The notes below the pieces were generated by a model, which saw nothing but the letters and a program-made list of their open reading frames with translations, searched no databases and was not told the origin of the DNA. A DNA stretch of 7,272 nucleotides from JAGVSR01 sp046074825 (GTDB lineage Bacteria > Pseudomonadota > Alphaproteobacteria > Rhizobiales > Hyphomicrobiaceae), in contig JBJTOZ010000029.1 in the NCBI GenBank assembly GCA_046074825.1, positions 1-7,272 on the forward strand, given 5' to 3'. Made by a program: the position numbers and the translations under genes. Position 1 is the stretch's first letter. Each line of letters begins with the position of its first letter. Positions 1-5,568 of the stretch are shown here, piece after piece.

Positions 1-1
1 C

Positions 2-397
2 TACATTTGTGGATCAGAAATGTTTCTCACGACAGGTTTCTGTCAGACAGAAGATATTAAAGAGACTTTGTGGAATGCTGGAATTCTTTCACTTGATTTT
101 CGTGGCGATACTTTTTTAGGTCCTCCCTTTCTTTTAAAGGAAATAAGTCTTTGGCCTGAGACTATTATTGTGATGTGCCTTGAAAGAGTAGGGTGCAATA
201 GGGGGCCGGATTTAAAAAAAATTGAATGGGTTTTACAGCAAGCAGGATCTCTGAAAAAAATTTATGCCGCTGGCAGCATCCGAAATTCAGAAGATCTTTT
301 CTCCTTAAAGAAATCTGGTGTAGCTGGGGCTTTGATTGCAACAGCTTTGCATGACGGACAAATAAAAGTCGGCGACCTTTTCAAGATCGCCGACTAA
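2..397 (+). CDS. HisA/HisF-like TIM-barrel protein, C-terminal part (5' truncated)
   Basis: The frame is open from base 2, so the gene begins outside the window and the ATG at 20 is probably internal. About 131 residues remain of a family usually near 230-250. The visible part matches the second half of a HisA-type (beta-alpha)8 barrel. A strand with SLDFRG carries the aspartate expected on barrel strand 5. IIVMCLERVG...RGPD stands where HisA/HisF have the DGT...GP motif. AAGSIRNSEDL followed by GVAGALIATALHDG forms the C-terminal phosphate-binding half. The DGT motif is degenerate and the usual GG of the strand-7 motif reads GS, so ordinary histidine biosynthesis is doubtful. HisA-like proteins of this kind recur beside bacterial and archaeal H4MPT genes (recalled, not searched). 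It converges with fae. Fold is confident; the reaction is unknown. Confidence 0.8.
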   Translation, partial: YICGSEMFLTTGFCQTEDIKETLWNAGILSLDFRGDTFLGPPFLLKEISLWPETIIVMCLERVGCNRGPDLKKIEWVLQQAGSLKKIYAAGSIRNSEDLFSLKKSGVAGALIATALHDGQIKVGDLFKIAD

Positions 398-404
398 TTT
401 TTTT
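368..404. terminator. Intrinsic terminator, probably bidirectional, at the end of the HisA-like gene
   Basis: GTCGGCGA (368-375) and TCGCCGAC (387-394) form a perfect 8-bp stem. After one C-A mismatch, CTT (377-379) pairs with AAG (383-385) around a 3-base loop. On the plus strand seven T residues follow at 398-404. On the minus strand the hairpin is followed by TTTTATTT, so it can also stop transcripts running out of fae. The stem lies inside the last codons of the HisA-like gene and ends just before its TAA. No better terminator was found in the 156 bases between the two genes. Confidence 0.75.
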
Positions 405-553
405 ACCTTTATGAAATCAATTGAAAGGTTGATACGACTTTAACTATCTCAACCATTCCATCGACCTGAGAGTAGTCTACCCAATCGCTGCAGCAGACCC
501 GCTTTCAAAGGAGGGGCATTTTTATTGTTATCCTGCTGAGGACGGTTTCCGCT

Positions 554-1066
554 TCAATTCTTTGCACCAAAAGGATGGGTTGCCGAGTTACGTTGAGCGG
601 TTACTTCAGCAGCTGTTGGTTTTCCATTTACTGCTCGGGCAATTGCTTCTTTTGTTGCACGATAGTTATAGTCTTGGATCTTAGCATCGTTGGCAGCTTC
701 CCAGTGGATGAAGACGCCGACGCAAATATAAATATCATCTGCTTCGTTTGCAGGAATAATACCTTCAGCTACAGCATCCTGAACAGCTTTAGCAACACCA
801 TACTGAGCTGGTCCAAACATTTGAACAGCCTGACGTGCATCTTTCATGGTTACTTTGTTGAACATGACTGTATTTGGTTTGCAGGGAAGGTTTGGAGCAA
901 TCACAGCAAGAAGGGAGGTAAAACCATCTTTGTTGTTTGTGAGAGAATTACAGAATGCTGTTTCCACAGCACTTCCGCGAGGTCCAATCAGTAGGTCGAT
1001 GTGTGCAACTTCGTTTCCGTCGCCAACAAGAGACTCGCCTACCAATACACGGTTGATCTTAGCCAT
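554..1066 (-). CDS. fae: Formaldehyde-activating enzyme (Fae)
   Basis: Fae catalyses condensation of formaldehyde with tetrahydromethanopterin to 5,10-methylene-H4MPT in the cytoplasm, the entry step of the pathway. The 170-residue product is full length and closely matches the bacterial family throughout: the N-terminus MAKINRVLVGESLVGDGNEV, then AHIDLLIGPRG (21-31) with the conserved histidine (His22 here) proposed as acid catalyst, GFTSLLAVIAPNLPCKPNT (48-66), QMFGPAQYGVAKAVQDAV (82-99), GVFIHWEAA (117-125) and the C-terminal SATHPF (161-166). The ATG at 1066 is chosen over the GTG at 1096 because MAKI is the family N-terminus and GGGAGG lies 8 bases upstream of it. It is separated from orf5 by 337 bases that contain a candidate promoter and structured leader, so it is probably transcribed on its own at a high level. 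Identification is very secure. Confidence 0.98.
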   Translation of the reverse strand: MAKINRVLVGESLVGDGNEVAHIDLLIGPRGSAVETAFCNSLTNNKDGFTSLLAVIAPNLPCKPNTVMFNKVTMKDARQAVQMFGPAQYGVAKAVQDAVAEGIIPANEADDIYICVGVFIHWEAANDAKIQDYNYRATKEAIARAVNGKPTAAEVTAQRNSATHPFGAKN

Positions 1067-1074
1067 TAAAAGTT

Positions 1075-1080
1075 CCTCCC
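1075..1080 (-). promoter_or_regulatory. Ribosome binding site of fae
   Basis: On the minus strand GGGAGG is followed by 8 bases and then ATG at 1066. It is one of the two clear Shine-Dalgarno sequences in the window and decides the fae start. It directly abuts the inverted repeat at 1081-1109, so folding of that repeat could affect ribosome access. Confidence 0.85.
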
Positions 1081-1124
1081 AATATAAGATTTCCACTCCC
1101 CCTTATATTTTTTGGGGAAGGTGG
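1081..1124 (-). promoter_or_regulatory. Structured fae leader: two interlocking inverted repeats beside the ribosome binding site
   Basis: Read on the minus strand, stem A pairs CCACCTTCCCC (1124-1114) with GGGGGAGTGG (1102-1093), with one bulged C and one G-U pair, around an 11-base A-rich loop. Stem B pairs AATATAAG (1109-1102) with CTTATATT (1088-1081), eight perfect pairs, ending at the base before GGGAGG. The arms run A-B-A'-B', with only base 1102 shared. The two stems are therefore either alternatives or the parts of an H-type pseudoknot. The 4-base linker that would cross stem A looks short for a full pseudoknot. No known riboswitch class is recognised. On the plus strand stem A is followed by TTTTT and could stop antisense transcripts. 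Confidence 0.5.
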
Positions 1125-1219
1125 TTTTTGTTTATTCATTGCTGTACTTAGTGGCACAAAACTAGGATGAGCACCATCAGTATCAGTCTGCGATTGTGGT
1201 GTTAAAGCCACCGCGCACA

Positions 1220-1247
1220 ATTAGACATAGAGGGTGGGGTTCGACAA
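1220..1247 (-). promoter_or_regulatory. Candidate sigma-70-like promoter of fae
   Basis: On the minus strand TTGTCG (1247-1242) and TCTAAT (1225-1220) are separated by 16 bases, matching 9 of 12 consensus positions. Transcription would start near 1213 and give a leader of about 147 bases. The -35 overlaps one copy of the local direct repeat. A weaker alternative nearer the gene, TTGTGC-17-AATAAA, was judged less likely. This is a pattern match only. Confidence 0.35.
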
Positions 1248-1259
1248 GGGGAGATACGC
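1243..1259. repeat. Direct repeat copy 1 upstream of fae (GACAA-N4-AGATACGC)
   Basis: Plus-strand GACAA, four G residues, then AGATACGC. The same two words recur in the same order at 1303-1323 with a spacer of eight instead of four. The AGATACGC words start 64 bases apart, close to six helical turns. This copy overlaps the candidate -35 of fae. It could be a regulator site; chance cannot be excluded. Confidence 0.35.
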
Positions 1260-1302
1260 ATTTAGTGTCTTGGATCGGCTAAAAATATTCTCCCACCTAC
1301 AA

Positions 1303-1323
1303 GACAAAAAGGGCAAGATACGC
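1303..1323. repeat. Direct repeat copy 2 upstream of fae (GACAA-N8-AGATACGC)
   Basis: Second copy of the repeat described at 1243-1259, with an 8-base purine-rich spacer. On the minus strand it lies upstream of the candidate fae promoter, where an activator site would be expected. No further copies were seen by eye. Confidence 0.3.
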
Positions 1324-1403
1324 TTGACACATCGAAAACACAGGATTTTCTTGTATCGCAAAAGTAGGAAGGGCCAAATAATCTCTCTCTTCAATATTGA
1401 TTT

Positions 1404-2285
1404 TTAAGAATGAAGATTTGAGAGAAAAGAATAAAAGACGCTGGCACACATCATGTCGGCCAAACTGCCAGGATTATATCCCGCCGTTTTTAGCTCTTTG
1501 TCAAAAGCGAGAAGTCTCTCATGACAGCGTGGTGCAGAAAGATCTTGAGCTTTTGAAACAGCAAGTTCTGTTAGAACTTCAGAAGCTTTTTTTCGAACAC
1601 ACTCTGCACTCTCTTGACCGTGTTTTCGCACAATGTGTGTGTCATGGATCTGTGAAAGTATTTGAAGAAAAAGAAAAGAAAGACTTTCTTTAGGAGAAGC
1701 TCCCTCATTGACATATTTTTTATACAATCCTGCATTTTGCATTATATCTGAAAAGAAACATGCGTACTGTGCTGCAATTAAATCATACGGGGAGCTTTCT
1801 TTCATGGCATCCCATAACGTCCATTCAGAGGGAGGAGCTTTCGTAACATCACCGTCTAAAACGTTTCCCAGTCCTGCAGGCTTTGCTTTAGCGATTGCTT
1901 TGTAGGCTTTACAGGCATCTTCATGCGTAAGTGATGCTAAAATATGAGCAATACGTTTTTTAAGACTGTCTCCAGATCCCATAGGGCCTACAGCTGCAGC
2001 AATCGGAGCGCATAAAAGGATAATCCCAAGGTTGGTATTTGTCTGTAGCGCATTTATCGTTGCTTCAATAGAATTCCAGATACGAGTTCCCACTGAAAGA
2101 GCTGGATCAGAAATGAAGGCTGCGGTAATCTCTGCGCTGCGATCAAAGTCCGCAACAGTCATTCCATGGCCTTCCAAGAAAATGTGCACATTGCCAGGTT
2201 TAAGTGTACGCACTTCAAGCCGACAGGCTTCAACATAACACAATTGAATAAGATCTTGTGAAACAGGAAAATTAGTTTTGAGCAT
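1404..2285 (-). CDS. Triphosphoribosyl-dephospho-CoA synthase-like protein (CitG/MdcB family, orf5 of H4MPT clusters)
   Basis: A 293-residue soluble protein of the CitG/MdcB fold. Recognisable family motifs are LKPGNVH (28-34, matching the PKPG segment of CitG), QTNTNLGIILL (81-91), GLG with LDGD, DTHIVRKHG (215-223) and NPGSLADMMCASVF (271-284, matching the PGG.ADLL segment). CitG proper joins ATP and dephospho-CoA for a citrate or malonate lyase prosthetic group. No such lyase genes are here, and the family variant with LKPGNVH is a regular member of bacterial H4MPT clusters (orf5 in Methylobacterium). It is therefore better viewed as an uncharacterised nucleotide-transfer enzyme of H4MPT or related cofactor synthesis. 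The start is ATG at 2285, overlapping the end of orf7 by 14 bases. It lacks a Shine-Dalgarno sequence, which suggests coupled translation. The TTG at 2330 lies too deep in orf7. Family is confident; reaction unknown. Confidence 0.87.
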   Translation of the reverse strand: MLKTNFPVSQDLIQLCYVEACRLEVRTLKPGNVHIFLEGHGMTVADFDRSAEITAAFISDPALSVGTRIWNSIEATINALQTNTNLGIILLCAPIAAAVGPMGSGDSLKKRIAHILASLTHEDACKAYKAIAKAKPAGLGNVLDGDVTKAPPSEWTLWDAMKESSPYDLIAAQYACFFSDIMQNAGLYKKYVNEGASPKESLSFLFLQILSQIHDTHIVRKHGQESAECVRKKASEVLTELAVSKAQDLSAPRCHERLLAFDKELKTAGYNPGSLADMMCASVFYSFLSNLHS

Positions 2286-3216
2286 TTTCGGAAACAGCAG
2301 ACAGGAAATCTTGTGCGAGGGTCCAAGCAATATTTATGTCTGTTACACTTTGTAGACCTTTCCACGCAGGGTTTGAATTGATTTCTAATACAAGAAGTTG
2401 ACCCTCTTGATCCCTTATTAAGTCAACACCTGCATAATCTGCCCCGATAGCATGTGTTGCTTTCAATGCCATTTCGGTCATTTCTGCATCGGCATCAATA
2501 GAGACAGGTTCTGCGCCTTGGTGGACATTCGTTATCCATGTTTGGCCAACACGTGCCATAGCCGCAAGCACTCTGCCTTGAGAAACAAATACACGCCAAT
2601 CTTCAAAAGATTTATTTTGTGGTCCGCGTAAATATTTTTGGAGATAATAGACATGACCGACTTGCTCGATGGATGGTAATTCCTCCTTTGCTTCAATCCG
2701 TTGAAGACCATTTCCTTGACTTCCAAAGAGCGGCTTTAAAACAAGTGGATACTTTTGTTCATTAAGAAAGTGGAAGGCAGCCTCTAATCCTTCTGCTGCT
2801 CTTGTGCAGGGTACAGGTAATCCAGCTTTTTGAAACAAAAAAGTCGCTGTTGATTTGTCCACACACCGTTCAATAACCTTTGCATCATTCCATACACGCA
2901 CACCACTTTCCCGCAAAGCATGCAATATACCAAGACGAAGCGTAATTTGTTCTAAAGTTCCCGTCGAGATGGAGCGCACAAAGACACCATCTGGAAGTTG
3001 ATTTTCAAATCCTGGAATATGAATGCCAGATTTTAATCGGGTATCAAATGCACAGAATTTAAGAGAGGTGACTGTGACTTCTGCACCAAGTGCTACGAGG
3101 GCTTCTTTAAGTCTTCGAGCATGCCAATCCCCGCCACCATCTTCAACCAAAAGAACAATACGAGACAGAGACGAATACTGTCGTCGGCAAGTCTTAGTAA
3201 GTTTTGGTGAACTCAT
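2272..3216 (-). CDS. RimK-like ATP-grasp protein (orf7 of H4MPT clusters)
   Basis: A 314-residue protein with the ATP-grasp order of RimK-type ligases: a Rossmann-like N-terminal part from SRIVLLVEDGGGDWHARRL, VDKSTATFLFQKAGLPVP (119-136), the nucleotide-binding KPLFGSQGNGL (161-171), DWRVFV (206-211), ARVGQTWITNVHQGA (221-235), GVDLI (263-267) and the metal-binding VLEINSNPAWKGLQ (276-289). RimK relatives add amino acids, often glutamate, to an acceptor carboxylate; MptN glutamylates H4MPT in methanogens. A ligase step on a pterin or related cofactor is plausible but unproven here. The ATG at 3216 is the first ATG; the TTG at 3225 is less likely. Neither has a Shine-Dalgarno sequence, and about 18 residues precede the conserved core. 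It lies 60 bases after mch and overlaps orf5 by 14 bases. Confidence 0.88.
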   Translation of the reverse strand: MSSPKLTKTCRRQYSSLSRIVLLVEDGGGDWHARRLKEALVALGAEVTVTSLKFCAFDTRLKSGIHIPGFENQLPDGVFVRSISTGTLEQITLRLGILHALRESGVRVWNDAKVIERCVDKSTATFLFQKAGLPVPCTRAAEGLEAAFHFLNEQKYPLVLKPLFGSQGNGLQRIEAKEELPSIEQVGHVYYLQKYLRGPQNKSFEDWRVFVSQGRVLAAMARVGQTWITNVHQGAEPVSIDADAEMTEMALKATHAIGADYAGVDLIRDQEGQLLVLEINSNPAWKGLQSVTDINIAWTLAQDFLSAVSENAQN

Positions 3217-3276
3217 GCTTTGCAACTGTTATTTCAGAGAATGCGCACATCCATGCGTTTCATTCTTGAATAGGTT

Positions 3277-4248
3277 TTAAGAGAAACTTGCATCGATTAT
3301 TTCTGGTGCCATTTTTCCTGTTTGAAAAGAAGTTCCAGTATCAAGATTAGACACTGTCACTACCGCAGGACTAAAGAGCATAGCATCAATCTTATAAAAA
3401 TCACCACTAACTTCAGCGAATATCTCAGCAAAGGGTTTGCCGTAGGATTTAGAAGTACAAGAGGGAAGTGCTTCTGCGAGTTTTTCTGCTTCTTTATTTG
3501 AACCTTTAACGAAAAGATGAATGCGTCCTCCGTAGATGATGCCATCATTTGTGCGGCCCATAGCTTTCACAAAATCTGGAATTGGAGGTGCAAGAGGTGC
3601 AACGCCATAACCATCAATAATATTTTCGAGCGGGAAATGAAGAGCGTGGGCTTTATGCAAGGAAACTTCTAGAACCCGTGCAGCAATTTGAACTGTTCCA
3701 GCGAGGCTTCCTGTTGGAGCATAAAGGATCGTTAAGTCAGATGTTTTAATCTTGCAGGCGGAGGCAACATTTTCAGCAACTGAAGAAGGAGGAGCTTTGT
3801 CGCCCTCGATAACAAGAGCCCCTTTTGAATACTCATCAACATATCCAAGCTCTTTGTAAAGTTCCTCAACGCGGGATAAAGCACGAGCAGGACCTGAACC
3901 AAGCGCGAAGAAACCGCTTTTATCTTCTTTTATGGTCCATCCCGCATACTGGCTTCCAAGACAAGCTATCACAGGATTCGAAGAATGCACTATGACACCA
4001 AGAGGCCATCGGTTAAGGCCCGTTGAAGATGTGATATGAACAGTCCCTAATCCTCCCATGCAGACTTCCCCTAAAAGACGGCCTGCTTCTAATCCGCCTG
4101 CAACCTGAGAACCTAGATCAATCAGTCTTTCTCCATTTGCTCCTGTACTTATTTCACACCGTAAAGAAGAAGCGTTGGTAATAATCCTTTCAACGAGTAC
4201 GCTTGCTAAAGCATTCACACTTAGAGACTTAAGAGGTTTTTGTGTCAT
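3277..4248 (-). CDS. mch: Methenyltetrahydromethanopterin cyclohydrolase (Mch)
   Basis: Mch hydrolyses 5,10-methenyl-H4MPT to formyl-H4MPT, the step after MtdB. The 323-residue product has the full family length and its conserved blocks: EVCMGGLGTVHI (61-72), ACLGSQYAGW (95-104), FALGSGPARALS (114-125), LTILYAPTGSLAGTVQIAAR (172-191), ENIIDGYGVAPLAPP (208-222), and GRTNDGIIYGG (231-241). It is cytoplasmic, without signal peptide or membrane segments. The ATG at 4248 shares a base with the TAA of orf17 (TAATG), the classic sign of translational coupling. The only upstream purine run, AAGGA, is about 10 bases away inside the orf17 coding end. Identification is very secure. Confidence 0.97.
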   Translation of the reverse strand: MTQKPLKSLSVNALASVLVERIITNASSLRCEISTGANGERLIDLGSQVAGGLEAGRLLGEVCMGGLGTVHITSSTGLNRWPLGVIVHSSNPVIACLGSQYAGWTIKEDKSGFFALGSGPARALSRVEELYKELGYVDEYSKGALVIEGDKAPPSSVAENVASACKIKTSDLTILYAPTGSLAGTVQIAARVLEVSLHKAHALHFPLENIIDGYGVAPLAPPIPDFVKAMGRTNDGIIYGGRIHLFVKGSNKEAEKLAEALPSCTSKSYGKPFAEIFAEVSGDFYKIDAMLFSPAVVTVSNLDTGTSFQTGKMAPEIIDASFS

Positions 4249-5420
4249 TAATTTTTATCCTTTTTTGAAGTCTCATACAAAGTTCTATCAAGAAGATCTA
4301 GTCGCTCAAGACAAAGCTTCTTTGCTTCATGAGTAGTTAAGCCCTCTGCTAGTACTGTTGCGATGGGCTGACCGCGTTCTAACGTGATACCTATGCAGGG
4401 ACGGTCTGCTGTCCATAATGGCCATTCCATTTTAGGAACTGAAAGTGCTCCGCGGTCAGCATAGAGGTAGGCTGCTGCAACTGCCTTTTTGGGAGCCCAA
4501 TTCTTTTTTAGATGAGGTGTGGGATCATGCCCTGATAGGGATAGGAGATGTGCAGAAAAAAGAGTGCCTTCTGTATCTTCAAAGATATCTAACGTTGCCC
4601 CAGGTCGAGGATTAACCTCAAGAAGTAAAAATTCATCCTCTTGAACAATGAAATCAAGCGAGATGATCCCTTCAAGATTAAACTCTGAAATCACTGCCAT
4701 ACAGGCTTCAATCAAGCGTGCCTCAAGATCAGGATGTAGTGTAATTCCTGAAACAGACCCGCCATATCGGTATGGACGTCGTTTCGTAGGAGAAGTCCAT
4801 TGTTCTGAGAAGGCAAAGGCACTTCCTTTTTTACTTGCTATGGCAAAGACGGAAAGAGAATGACCACGCTCCCATTTTTGAAAATATCTTCGTTTATCTA
4901 AATGGAATTCTTTTGGGCAGACATGAACATGCAATCCTCCGCTGCCTCCAATACGTTTCATGAGCCATCCTTCCGGCGTTTCAGGTGCGTGAACCTGCGT
5001 TTGAGGATGACGGATTCCAAGTCGTTTGAGTGTGCCGAAAAATTCTATCGGATCCTTGACGCGCCTGATCGTATTAGGTTTATTTCCAAGAAGAGAAAAA
5101 TTTTTCGAAAGGGCTTCTACGAGACGTGGGTTACATTCAAAACCCGTGCCAAGAATAAGTCCTATGGGTTTGTCAGGTGTTAACAAAGAAAGATTTTGAA
5201 GAGCTTCTAGCAACGGGCGCTTTCTAAAGCCTACCTGTACCCGAGCAGGAAGGCAGCAAAGAGAATAAGCTAGATTTTTGGTATCTTGATCGCCAAAGCA
5301 ATCGACGACGAGAGGTTTATAACCCGCTCGACGGGCAGATTGTGCTAGTGCTCGACCAGAGAATGCAGCAATCAGAATAAGGCCATGGGGGCTCTCCTGA
5401 TATAAAAAATCGGGCTGCAT
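4248..5420 (-). CDS. ATP-grasp protein (orf17 of H4MPT clusters)
   Basis: A 390-residue protein of the ATP-grasp superfamily, distinct from orf7. The N-terminal segment GLILIAAFSGRALAQSARRA (13-32) followed by YKPLVVDCFGDQDT (34-47) is typical of the orf17 type. The ATP-grasp core has MKRIGGSGGLHV (154-165) with a glycine-rich loop, LDFIV (255-259) and LEVNPRPGATLDIFE (267-281) with metal-binding Glu and Asn. A C-terminal domain of about 80 residues follows. The family is conserved in bacterial H4MPT gene islands and is thought to serve cofactor synthesis; substrate unknown. The ATG at 5420 is the only plausible start: an in-frame TAG lies 36 bases upstream, and no ATG, GTG or TTG occurs between. 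It has only a weak AAAGAAG 12 bases upstream. It heads the overlapping orf17-mch pair, 148 bases downstream of mtdB. Confidence 0.88.
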   Translation of the reverse strand: MQPDFLYQESPHGLILIAAFSGRALAQSARRAGYKPLVVDCFGDQDTKNLAYSLCCLPARVQVGFRKRPLLEALQNLSLLTPDKPIGLILGTGFECNPRLVEALSKNFSLLGNKPNTIRRVKDPIEFFGTLKRLGIRHPQTQVHAPETPEGWLMKRIGGSGGLHVHVCPKEFHLDKRRYFQKWERGHSLSVFAIASKKGSAFAFSEQWTSPTKRRPYRYGGSVSGITLHPDLEARLIEACMAVISEFNLEGIISLDFIVQEDEFLLLEVNPRPGATLDIFEDTEGTLFSAHLLSLSGHDPTPHLKKNWAPKKAVAAAYLYADRGALSVPKMEWPLWTADRPCIGITLERGQPIATVLAEGLTTHEAKKLCLERLDLLDRTLYETSKKDKN

Positions 5421-5568
5421 GGGAGAAGTCTTCTTTAAAGATAATACTAAAATCTAGGAGTATGGTTTGCATTAAAAACAAGAAACATCATCTCTTGGGG
5501 GAAAGAGAACGTTATAGTTTTGCAAGAATACTTTTCTCTTCCTATGAAAGAAAAAATTGAGAATTCAC
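5421..5568. other. Intergenic gap between mtdB and orf17 with weak dyads
   Basis: The 148 bases contain no supported gene. On the minus strand TCTCTT and AAGAGA (5491-5508) form a 6-bp hairpin with a 6-base loop, without a direct T-tract. AGAAGTCTTCT (5424-5434) is a symmetric dyad next to the orf17 start. TATAAC occurs mid-gap but has no acceptable -35. A 14-codon frame, MMFLVFNANHTPRF (5447-5491), lacks a good ribosome binding site. Whether orf17 is transcribed from mtdB or from its own promoter cannot be decided here. Confidence 0.5.

Larger units (their letters stand above)
1067..1403. other. Non-coding region between orf5 and fae
   Basis: There are 337 bases without a supported gene; only reading frames of about 20 codons or fewer, with no ribosome binding site, occur on the minus strand. 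From right to left it contains a perfect 10-bp palindrome (TCAATATTGA, 1391-1400) just after the orf5 stop, two copies of an AGATACGC-containing direct repeat, a candidate sigma-70-type promoter, and the structured fae leader. No convincing T-tract terminator for the orf5 transcript was seen. No tRNA or recognisable small RNA was found. Confidence 0.7.

Noticed and set aside
1064..1096. Longer Fae starting at GTG 1096
   Set aside because: Adds ten residues translated from the ribosome binding site and leader hairpin; the known family N-terminus begins at MAKI.
575..1151. Plus-strand reading frames opposite fae and its leader
   Set aside because: They lie antisense to a securely identified fae gene, resemble no family, and have no supporting start signals. 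The AAAGGAGG at 507-514 leads to no usable frame.
1324..1356. Plus-strand TTGACA (1324-1329) as a promoter
   Set aside because: No acceptable -10 at 16-18 bases, and nothing on the plus strand downstream to transcribe.
1067..1403. Hidden small gene, tRNA or CRISPR in the fae upstream region
   Set aside because: Only frames of about 20 codons or fewer without ribosome sites, no cloverleaf, and no regularly spaced repeats beyond the single pair noted.
1397..2238. Plus-strand reading frames opposite orf5
   Set aside because: Shadows of the orf5 coding strand with low-complexity, unfamily-like translations.
5447..5491. 14-codon frame in the orf17 leader as an attenuator peptide
   Set aside because: No clear ribosome binding site, no runs of a regulatory amino acid, and no convincing terminator/antiterminator pair.
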